Assembly (NCBI GenBank): GCA_015163845.1
Contig: JAAOII010000106.1
Location: forward strand, 1 to 16,644
Origin: Candidatus Portiera sp.
GTDB lineage: Bacteria > Pseudomonadota > Gammaproteobacteria > CBDBNL01 > JAAOII01
Length of the DNA: 16,644 bases
Direction of reading: 5' to 3'
Shown here: positions 1 through 5,436 of the stretch, piece after piece
Layout: every line of letters begins with the position of its first letter
Position numbering within the stretch: position 1 is the stretch's first letter
Program-made: the position numbers and the translations under genes
The notes under the pieces: model-generated
The model's input: the letters and a program-made list of their open reading frames with translations, nothing else
Told to the model about the DNA's origin: nothing
The model's database searches: none

Positions 1-1
1 G

Positions 2-187
2 GCGAATGCCTATTGCAACCCAACCACTGGTGCATATAGAACAGTGGCGGATGGAGAGAGTGTTACAGATGGTTTTCAGCGGGTATGGGATTTAGGCGGA
101 ACAAACGACTACCCAGCCCTAAACTGCTTATCACTGACTCCAGCAGAGCAAAGAACCGCAATAACCAGAATCTTCAACACCCCCTAA
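2..187 (+). CDS. C-terminal fragment of a probable GLUG-type surface/adhesin-like protein (5' end outside window)
   Basis: An open frame enters from the left edge and stops at TAA 185-187, giving about 61 residues. The end contains VWDLGGTNDYPALNC, which resembles the W-D-(F/L)-G-x-x-x-x-Y-P-x-L motif I associate with GLUG-repeat and related large bacterial surface proteins. The fragment is rich in Thr, Gly, Asn and Asp, as expected for an exported beta-rich repeat protein, and ends without a membrane anchor or sorting signal. The family call rests on one motif plus composition and is an inference. The frame is closed again by a second TAA at 194-196, so readthrough would not extend it. It ends 273 bp before the next gene on the same strand. 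Confidence 0.5.
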   Translation, partial: ANAYCNPTTGAYRTVADGESVTDGFQRVWDLGGTNDYPALNCLSLTPAEQRTAITRIFNTP

Positions 188-198
188 AAAAGATAAAA

Positions 199-270
199 GC
201 CGAGTCGGGAGGCAATACACAAGCCGAGTCGGAAGGCAATACACAAGCCGAGTCGGAAGACAATATAGAA
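199..270. repeat. 24-bp tandem repeat, three copies
   Basis: Three adjacent 24-bp units start at 199, 223 and 247, each opening with GCCGAGTCGG. Units 1 and 2 differ at one position; unit 3 diverges at its end, and a shortened derivative (GCCAAGACACAA, GCCAAGCAAGCA) continues to about 294. The unit is a multiple of three, and one frame reads AESEGNTQ per copy inside a small frame spanning 85-297. That frame overlaps the end of the upstream gene out of phase, so I do not call it a gene. The rest of the 188-460 spacer is AT-rich and holds a 12-bp direct repeat (341-352 and 353-364). Confidence 0.85.
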
Positions 271-447
271 GCCAAGACACAAGCCAAGCAAGCATAAAAG
301 ATATCTAGTGTTTTAGCTAAGCAGCTAAGAATAATCATAGAATCTACTATAGCATCTACTATAGAATCATTTCCCATCAATAATTCTATATACATTCTAT
401 AGTAACTTAACTCCAAGAGTGCTAACTCAAATAGGACCAGAGTAGAT

Positions 448-453
448 TATAAT
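448..453 (+). promoter_or_regulatory. -10 box TATAAT just upstream of the DAHP synthase gene
   Basis: A perfect TATAAT ends seven bases before the ATG at 461, so the predicted transcription start falls at or within a base or two of the start codon. No good -35 hexamer lies 16-18 bp upstream, and no extended -10 TG is present. There is no Shine-Dalgarno motif before the ATG. If the box is used, the mRNA would be leaderless or nearly so. Confidence 0.45.
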
Positions 454-460
454 TAAAGCA

Positions 461-1549
461 ATGAGTAAAATATCTAATAATCTATACAATGTAAATGTTG
501 CCTCCGAGAAGGTAATCATTACTCCAGAAGAACTGAAGAAGAAGCTACCTATGACGGAACTTGCAGGCAAGAATGTATTGCAAGCACGTTCTGTGGTGGA
601 TGATATCCTGAATGCTAGGGATCCCCGCTTGATGGTGGTGGTTGGTCCTTGTTCTATTCACGATATGGATGCCGCCTATGAGTATGCCAAGAAGCTAAAA
701 GAGTTGGCAGTTGAGGTGGAAGATTGTCTATATCTTATAATGCGAGTTTATTTTGAGAAACCACGGACTACTGTCGGTTGGAAGGGCTTGATTAATGACC
801 CAGGAATGGATGATAGTTTTGATATTAACAAAGGACTGCAATATGGACGCAAGTTATTGTTGGATTTAGCTGAGATGAATTTGCCAACTGCGACAGAGGC
901 ACTAAATGCCATAGTCCCGCAGTATGTGCAGGATCTAATTTGCTGGACTGCCATAGGTGCAAGAACCACTGAATCCCAAACCCACCGCGAGATGTCAAGT
1001 GGCTTGTCTACTGCGGTTGGTTTCAAAAATGGTACAGATGGCAATCTAACTGTGGCTATTAATGCTTTGCAGTCGGCATTATCACCACATAGTTTTCTGG
1101 GAATCAATAATGAAGGTCAGGTAGCCGTGCTCAAGACCAAAGGTAATGACAAAGCTCATATCGTTTTACGTGGTGGTGGCGGCAAGACAAACTTTGACTC
1201 AGTTAGTGTTGCCCATTGCGAATCGGAACTCAAGAAGAATAAACTCAAGCTCAATATTATGATAGATGTGAGTCATGCCAATTCTGGCAAGAAACACGAG
1301 CATCAGCCACTGGTCATCCAAGATGTTATCAATCAAGTGCATAAGGGCAATCAATCCATAATAGGACTGATGGTGGAGAGTAATTTAGAAGAGGGCAATC
1401 AATCAATTTTGCCAGATAAAAATAAAATGAAATATGGAGTATCTGTAACTGATGCCTGCATTGATTGGAAAACCACTGAAGATATTTTGCGGGAAAGTGC
1501 TGCTAAATTAAGAGAGACCCTTCCACAAAGGGAATCAAGGAAGCTATAA
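461..1549 (+). CDS. aroG: 3-deoxy-7-phosphoheptulonate (DAHP) synthase, class I-alpha
   Basis: Condenses phosphoenolpyruvate with erythrose 4-phosphate, the first committed step of the shikimate pathway in the cytoplasm. The 362-residue product matches the AroF/AroG/AroH type along its length (E. coli AroG 350). Metal and substrate residues are in place: Cys64 in GPCSIHD, Arg95 and Lys100 in MRVYFEKPRTT, Arg168 in GARTTESQ, Lys189 in GFKNGTDG, Arg237, His272 in SHAN, Glu306 in MVESNLEEGNQS and Asp331 in TDACI. The N-terminal extension that builds the allosteric site in this class is present, and Ser183 matches AroG Ser180, a residue linked to phenylalanine inhibition. Which amino acid inhibits this enzyme cannot be read from sequence, so the paralogue symbol is provisional. 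No Shine-Dalgarno motif precedes the ATG; coaX follows 39 bp later, suggesting co-transcription. Confidence 0.95.
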   Translation: MSKISNNLYNVNVASEKVIITPEELKKKLPMTELAGKNVLQARSVVDDILNARDPRLMVVVGPCSIHDMDAAYEYAKKLKELAVEVEDCLYLIMRVYFEKPRTTVGWKGLINDPGMDDSFDINKGLQYGRKLLLDLAEMNLPTATEALNAIVPQYVQDLICWTAIGARTTESQTHREMSSGLSTAVGFKNGTDGNLTVAINALQSALSPHSFLGINNEGQVAVLKTKGNDKAHIVLRGGGGKTNFDSVSVAHCESELKKNKLKLNIMIDVSHANSGKKHEHQPLVIQDVINQVHKGNQSIIGLMVESNLEEGNQSILPDKNKMKYGVSVTDACIDWKTTEDILRESAAKLRETLPQRESRKL

Positions 1550-1588
1550 CCACTGATTCTACTGGCATAGATAAGTTTTTAATTTTCT

Positions 1589-2536
1589 ATGGTTTTGAGC
1601 TTGGATCTTAATTTAGATATAGGAAATAGTCGCATTGCTTGGCTGGTGTCTGGGGCGGATGATCAGCAAAGAGATGTAGAAACACCCAATAAGAATAATT
1701 CAGTAATTGCTTGCGGGCAGGCAACTGAGATAACCGACTTGATCAACAGCATAGGTCAATATATAGAGCAGAATCTAAAGCAAGTTGATAAGAGTGATCG
1801 CTCAGTTCAGCCTATGCAAAACATGCGCAATATGCGAAATATAAGAGTTGCCTGTGTTCTACAAGATAAACAAAAAAGAGAGGAGTTGCTAAATGCCATA
1901 GAGAGTCATTGGCAAGTCCAACCACGACTGGCACACACACTCCAGCAGCATAAAGGTCTTAGCATTGCTTATGCCGATCCAGATAAACTGGGCGTTGATC
2001 GTTGGTTGGCATTATTAGCTGCAACTCAACTGGATATATCTTCAGGAAGAGATAGCAAGCATAGTTCCAACTCCACGCCTAAGCATCAGCTTATTATTGA
2101 TGCTGGCACTGCCACAAGCATTGACTTATTAATTGGTTCTGGGGAGGACTTTCGCCATATAGGTGGCTTGCTTATACCTGGGACCCAATCAATTAAAGAA
2201 TATTTTATTACTCGCACCCAGCTACGCTTGGATGCCGATTTGGATTCGAGTGGTGTGCCACACTTACATAACACTTCGGCTACCGCTTTGGATACCGCTT
2301 GGGGAACTGATAGCCAGTCCTGCTTAGATTTGGGTGTGGATGGTATGTTTACCAACTTCATCCAGCATAAGGCTATTGAGTTTTTTGGTGATTATCCGCA
2401 GGGGCGTGTCCTTATCAGTGGCGGTGCTGGTGCAGAACTATACCAGCAGTTATTACATAATCCAGCAAATATTCCAAGGAATGTATTTTATATTAGTCAT
2501 CTTGTCTGCCAAGGACTAATCTATGCTGATATCTAA
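1589..2536 (+). CDS. coaX: Type III pantothenate kinase
   Basis: Phosphorylates pantothenate, the first step of CoA synthesis, using an ASKHA-fold kinase that is insensitive to CoA feedback. The diagnostic motifs are present in order: phosphate-binding DIGNSRIAW (10-18), GVDRW (135-139) with the expected catalytic Asp137, DAGTATSID (171-179), GGLLIPG (192-198) and a C-terminal SGGAGAEL (277-284). At 315 residues it is longer than the usual 240-260. The extra length lies mainly in a polar stretch at about residues 22-85, which includes three NMR/NIR triplets (78-86) from a 9-bp repeat, and in a Ser-rich insert at about 150-165. It starts 39 bp after the DAHP synthase gene with no Shine-Dalgarno motif. 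It faces the coiled-coil gene tail to tail, with a partial copy of its own 3' end in between. Confidence 0.93.
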   Translation: MVLSLDLNLDIGNSRIAWLVSGADDQQRDVETPNKNNSVIACGQATEITDLINSIGQYIEQNLKQVDKSDRSVQPMQNMRNMRNIRVACVLQDKQKREELLNAIESHWQVQPRLAHTLQQHKGLSIAYADPDKLGVDRWLALLAATQLDISSGRDSKHSSNSTPKHQLIIDAGTATSIDLLIGSGEDFRHIGGLLIPGTQSIKEYFITRTQLRLDADLDSSGVPHLHNTSATALDTAWGTDSQSCLDLGVDGMFTNFIQHKAIEFFGDYPQGRVLISGGAGAELYQQLLHNPANIPRNVFYISHLVCQGLIYADI

Positions 2537-2621
2537 AGAGTTCCATAGAACAACTAATAGTTAGCTGATACTCTGCTTGTTTGCCAAGCACCAATAAAGC
2601 ACTAATCTATGCTGATATCTA
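2501..2621 (+). repeat. Duplicated coaX 3' end (two copies flanking 40 bp)
   Basis: Copy 1 (2501-2535) covers the last codons of coaX and runs through its stop. Copy 2 (2576-2621) lies in the intergenic spacer. The first 13 bases (2501-2513 and 2576-2588) match with one difference (C/T). The last 21 bases (2515-2535 and 2601-2621) are identical. Copy 2 carries 11 extra bases between these blocks. Copy 2 has no open frame of its own and ends seven bases before the stop codon of the convergent gene. It is best read as a decayed partial duplication of the gene end. A 5-bp hairpin (AACTA-A-TAGTT, 2552-2562) sits between the copies but lacks a T tract. Confidence 0.8.
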
Positions 2622-2628
2622 GATAACT

Positions 2629-3096
2629 CTACAATAACTTTAATACTGCAGCCATTACGATAGTCATTAAACTGAATCCTATAGGTAGCATCCATAGTAA
2701 TATTTTCATACTGCCATCTATTCTGGCAATATCTTGCCTAACCTCAGCAATATCTTGCTTGAGCTCGGCCTTAACCTCAGCAATATCTTTCTTGAGCTCG
2801 GTCTTAACCTCAGCAATATCTTGCTTGAGCTCGGCCTTAACCTCAGCAATATCTTGCTTGAGCTCGGTCTTAACCTCAGCAATATCTTGCTTGAGATCGG
2901 TCTTAACCTCAGCAATATCTTGCTTGAGATCGGTCTTAGTATCAGACAGAGCTTTTTTAGTTGCTAGACCCTCAATAGCTGATTGATTTCCTTGACGGAC
3001 AGCATAAACAACGCCTTCCGCCTGCTTAAGGTCTAGGTCATACTCTGCAGTTAGAGTGCCTATAACTTCATGAGTATCCATGATTTGTATAGCCAT
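2629..3096 (-). CDS. Tail-anchored coiled-coil protein of DUF1640/CCDC90 type with 11-residue repeats
   Basis: 155 residues in three parts. Residues 1-53 form a globular-looking head starting MAIQIMDTHEVIGTL and containing QAEGVVYAV, which resembles the start of bacterial DUF1640 (CCDC90/MCUR1-like) proteins. Residues 54-119 are six perfect-length 11-residue repeats, consensus K(T/A)(D/E)LK(Q/K)DIAEV, continued by RQDIARID. Hydrophobic Leu, Ile and Val fall at positions typical of hendecad coiled coils. Residues about 131-154 are one hydrophobic helix ending in KLL, so the protein is probably C-terminally anchored in the inner membrane with the coil in the cytoplasm, and it probably oligomerises. 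Bacterial members have no settled function. It is monocistronic, convergent with coaX and divergent from rimP. Its 3' end abuts the duplicated coaX tail. Repeat number may vary between strains. Confidence 0.75.
   Translation of the reverse strand: MAIQIMDTHEVIGTLTAEYDLDLKQAEGVVYAVRQGNQSAIEGLATKKALSDTKTDLKQDIAEVKTDLKQDIAEVKTELKQDIAEVKAELKQDIAEVKTELKKDIAEVKAELKQDIAEVRQDIARIDGSMKILLWMLPIGFSLMTIVMAAVLKLL
2740..2937 (-). repeat. 33-bp tandem repeat, six copies, inside the coiled-coil gene
   Basis: Six uninterrupted 33-bp units encode residues 54-119 of the minus-strand coiled-coil protein. Differences between units sit at the T/A, D/E and Q/K positions; the DIAEV codons are nearly invariant in DNA as well as protein. 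This argues for recent expansion or gene conversion rather than old selection on the protein alone. Because the unit lacks stops in several frames, open frames also appear on the opposite strand here; those are by-products. Confidence 0.92.
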
Positions 3097-3102
3097 AGGT
3101 TG

Positions 3103-3111
3103 ATTTTAACA
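3103..3111 (-). promoter_or_regulatory. Extended -10 promoter (TGTTAAAAT) for the coiled-coil gene
   Basis: On the minus strand TGTTAAAAT forms an extended -10 element whose last base is six bases before the ATG (3096-3094). The predicted start of transcription coincides with the start codon. No convincing -35 box lies upstream, as is common for extended -10 promoters. No Shine-Dalgarno motif is present. The same arrangement (TGTTATAAT) is seen facing the other way before rimP. Confidence 0.45.
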
Positions 3112-3246
3112 TATTTTTCTTCATATTTAATTTATTTCTAAGTTAATATTCGCTGAACCCCAGTCGCAAGGTGCATTAATTTTTAATATATTTAAGGAAA
3201 TTTAGAAACATTCAGCAGAACTAAAACTATTTACAGTTATGTTATC

Positions 3247-3278
3247 GTGATGCATTTAAGGATACTTAAATACATTAC
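3247..3278. other. Long imperfect hairpin with GATA loop
   Basis: Arms 3247-3260 and 3265-3278 pair over 14 positions around the loop GATA (3261-3264). Seven contiguous inner pairs (ATTTAAG/CTTAAAT) are followed by one C-A mismatch, then ATG/CAT, a G-T wobble and two more pairs. Read on the other strand, the C-A mismatch becomes a G-U wobble and the G-T wobble becomes a C-A mismatch, so folding is similar either way. No T tract follows on either side, so it is not a standard intrinsic terminator. It lies upstream of both predicted divergent transcription starts, so a DNA-level site (protein-binding palindrome) or an unannotated small RNA are alternatives. Confidence 0.5.
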
Positions 3279-3424
3279 TAGATGCTTCTAATATATACAT
3301 AGGGTCGCTTTAATTTTTTTCAAGTTAAATTTAATTAAATTAAGGGTTTCTTGATATTTATATGACATTTGTATCTGCTGACAGGATATATGAATTGCTT
3401 GCCAAGTAAAATATCTTATTAAAG

Positions 3425-3433
3425 TGTTATAAT
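3425..3433 (+). promoter_or_regulatory. Extended -10 promoter (TGTTATAAT) for the rimP-nusA cluster
   Basis: A perfect extended -10 element ends 11 bases before the first rimP ATG (3445). Transcription would start near 3440, leaving a leader of about five bases. No -35 hexamer at standard spacing is seen. No Shine-Dalgarno motif is present between box and start. This is the only strong promoter-like element visible ahead of the translation cluster. Confidence 0.55.
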
Positions 3434-3444
3434 TTAAACCAGTT

Positions 3445-3915
3445 ATGATTATGAAATTAATTAGCGATAATTTACAGGCGATAATACGCAGTCAAATAGA
3501 GTCCATGGGCTATATTCTATGGGGAATTGAGATTATTCCTCGTAAATACTCATATTTGACTAGGATATATATTGATTCCCAGGAAAAGAAATCCTTGGGT
3601 ATAGAAGATTGTGCCTTAGTAAACCGTGCTTTGGATGCCTGTTTGCAAGAGGAGGATATGCAGTTGGAGGTATCCACCCCTGGCTTGGCACGCAAGCTAT
3701 TTTTTCCCGAACAATATAGCTCTTACCTAGGCAAGAAAATACGCATAAGGACTAAAAAAATGATAGAAGGACGTAAGAATTTCAATGGAGAGCTAGTAGA
3801 TTGCGATGCTAATAGTTTGACTCTTTCTGTGGATGATACATCACAGGTGTTCTCTTATTCTGATGTATCAAGCAGTCAATTAGAACCAAACTACGACGAG
3901 ATATTTAAAAAATGA
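3445..3915 (+). CDS. rimP: Ribosome maturation factor RimP
   Basis: Needed for maturation of the 30S subunit; acts in the cytoplasm on pre-30S particles. 156 residues, close to the family's usual 150. An N-terminal alpha/beta domain carries LTRIYIDS (38-45) and the signature LEVSTPGL (74-81); a C-terminal SH3-like domain includes GELVDCDANSLTLSV. The loop before LEVSTPGL is about five residues shorter than in E. coli. Two start codons are in frame (3445 and 3451) and neither has a ribosome-binding motif; the first is used here. The stop codon overlaps the nusA start as ATGA, implying coupled translation. First gene of the cluster, directly behind an extended -10 promoter. Confidence 0.93.
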   Translation: MIMKLISDNLQAIIRSQIESMGYILWGIEIIPRKYSYLTRIYIDSQEKKSLGIEDCALVNRALDACLQEEDMQLEVSTPGLARKLFFPEQYSSYLGKKIRIRTKKMIEGRKNFNGELVDCDANSLTLSVDDTSQVFSYSDVSSSQLEPNYDEIFKK

Positions 3916-5390
3916 TGGATTCAAAAGAAATTTTGGCAATGATGGAGGTCCTCTCTCAGCAAAGAGGGATAAATAAGGAATCAGTTGCTTTAGCTCTTGA
4001 GGCGGCTATAGCTGCCGCAGTGAGTAGGCAAATGAATATTCCCACAAGCGGAGAAGAAGGAGCCATACAGGTGAAGATTAATCGCACTAGCGGAACTTTT
4101 ACCATATACAGATTGACGCCCAAGGACCCAGAGGCGGTAGAAGATATATATCAAATACCTGAATTGCCAGAGGAAGATGTGACTTCCGAAGAATTGCCAG
4201 CTCTTGTATTTGACAGAGTTGCAATTCAAGCAGCTAAGCAACTGATAATGCAAAAAGTTAGAGAAGCGGAAAGGCAGCAACTTGCAGATGATTATAAATC
4301 TCAACTTGGCAAAATGGTATTTGGCACAGTTAAGCGTTTTACTCGGAGCAAAGATGCCATAATTCTTTTAACTGATAGGGTAGAAGCAATTTTGCCTTAC
4401 GATGATTTACTGGGTCAGGATAACTATGAAATAGGCGATGAAATATCTGCTGTGTTGGTAAACATAGACGTTGCCAATAGCACGAATCAGCTATTCTTGA
4501 GTCGGACATCTGATGATATGGTGCGTGAGTTATTTGCTCAAGAAGTTCCTGAAATATCACAGCAAATAGTCGAAATATGTGCAATATCTAGATTGCCAGG
4601 GATTAGATCAAAAGTTGCAATTAGACCAAAAGATCATCGTATAGATGCGATGAGTTCTTGTATAGGTCTGCAAGGCAAACGAGTTCAAGCAGTGCAAAAA
4701 GAGTTGGGCGGTGAAAAAATTGATATACTTGAATGGGATGATAATCCTGAGCAGTTGGTCAAAAATGTCTTGGCAAACCCCAATGTAAATTCAGTAAACC
4801 TTAACCCAGATAGTCATACTATTAATGTGGCGGTGCCCCAAGAACATATAGGTGAAATACTTGGCAGAAACGGTCAAAACATCCGCTTGGCAACCTTACT
4901 GATTGGTTGGGAGATCAATGTAATGGAAGAAGGAGATGCCAAAGAAAATCAAATTCAGGCAATGGATGATCTGCGTTCTTCTTTTGTTGAAATATTGGAT
5001 GCTGATGAAGATTTGGTGCAAGATTTGCTGAAGGGTGGTTTTGATAGTGTCAAACAATTGGGTTATGCGCCAATAGAAAAATTCTTGAGGATCGACGGTT
5101 TTGATGAGGATCTGGCAAACGAAATACGTAATCGTGCCAGAGAGCATTTATTATCTAGTGCTTTAAATACTGATGGTAATGCTGAAGAAGTTGGAGGTGT
5201 AGTAGGGCTGATGTCTCTTAAGGGCATGACTGAAGAACTGGCAACAAAACTTTCATCTCAGGAAATATCTAGCGTTTCAGATTTGGCAGAATATTCAGTT
5301 GATGAGTTAGAAGAAATCATCCCGGACCTAGATAAAAATCTGTCAGCGGAAATCATACTTGAAGCCAGAAAATCTCAGCCGATAAGTTAA
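3912..5390 (+). CDS. nusA: Transcription termination/antitermination factor NusA
   Basis: Binds RNA polymerase and nascent RNA and modulates pausing, termination and rRNA antitermination. At 492 residues it is almost the length of E. coli NusA (495). Domains in order: N-terminal polymerase-binding domain (about 1-130), S1 domain (about 134-198), KH1 with GLQGKRVQAVQKELGGEKID (252-271), KH2 with GRNGQNIRLA (318-327), and two acidic helix-hairpin-helix repeats (about 365-415 and 430-487). The second acidic repeat is typical of gamma- and betaproteobacterial NusA and contacts the polymerase alpha C-terminal domain. Starts at ATGATG, overlapping the rimP stop by four bases; the ATG next to the overlap is the natural start. 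infB begins 44 bp downstream. Confidence 0.97.
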   Translation: MMDSKEILAMMEVLSQQRGINKESVALALEAAIAAAVSRQMNIPTSGEEGAIQVKINRTSGTFTIYRLTPKDPEAVEDIYQIPELPEEDVTSEELPALVFDRVAIQAAKQLIMQKVREAERQQLADDYKSQLGKMVFGTVKRFTRSKDAIILLTDRVEAILPYDDLLGQDNYEIGDEISAVLVNIDVANSTNQLFLSRTSDDMVRELFAQEVPEISQQIVEICAISRLPGIRSKVAIRPKDHRIDAMSSCIGLQGKRVQAVQKELGGEKIDILEWDDNPEQLVKNVLANPNVNSVNLNPDSHTINVAVPQEHIGEILGRNGQNIRLATLLIGWEINVMEEGDAKENQIQAMDDLRSSFVEILDADEDLVQDLLKGGFDSVKQLGYAPIEKFLRIDGFDEDLANEIRNRAREHLLSSALNTDGNAEEVGGVVGLMSLKGMTEELATKLSSQEISSVSDLAEYSVDELEEIIPDLDKNLSAEIILEARKSQPIS

Positions 5391-5424
5391 GGACGGCATA
5401 CAAGATATCCTTAAGCAACAAATA

Positions 5425-5436
5425 ATTCTATAGAAT
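5425..5436 (+). promoter_or_regulatory. 12-bp perfect palindrome overlapping the infB start codon
   Basis: ATTCTATAGAAT (5425-5436) is its own reverse complement, and its last two bases are the first two of the infB ATG. In RNA the arms are too short and the loop too small to fold on their own, so it would act only as a DNA site or through dimerisation, if at all. It sits where a ribosome-binding site is expected, and no such site is present. It may be chance in AT-rich sequence. Confidence 0.25.

Larger units (their letters stand above)
3097..3444. other. 348-bp AT-rich divergent intergenic region
   Basis: No gene, tRNA or rRNA is seen here. In particular there is no initiator tRNA (metY), which often precedes rimP in gammaproteobacteria: no GTTC-type T-loop and no CCA-ended acceptor pair. 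It holds outward-facing extended -10 promoters at both ends, a 32-base imperfect hairpin (3247-3278), a T7 run at 3314-3320 and a 14-bp perfect palindrome of A and T only (3328-3341). The palindrome could be a regulator site or simple composition. Confidence 0.7.

Noticed and set aside
199..297. Possible CRISPR array
   Set aside because: The units are contiguous with no unique spacers, and no cas gene is present. The same applies to the arrays at 2740-2937 and 5750-6064.
174..416. Minus-strand 80-codon frame across the 24-bp repeat, hydrophobic and Cys-rich
   Set aside because: It overlaps the end of the surface-protein gene, has no promoter or ribosome-binding site, and its low-complexity part is just the repeat read backwards.
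2718..2986. Open frames antisense and out of frame to the 33-bp repeats
   Set aside because: Same cause: they are translations of the repeat in other frames and have no start signal or non-repeat domain.
3097..3444. tRNA-fMet (metY) upstream of rimP
   Set aside because: I looked for the expected GTTC-type T-loop and an acceptor stem followed by CCA and found neither; the region is too AT-rich for a tRNA.
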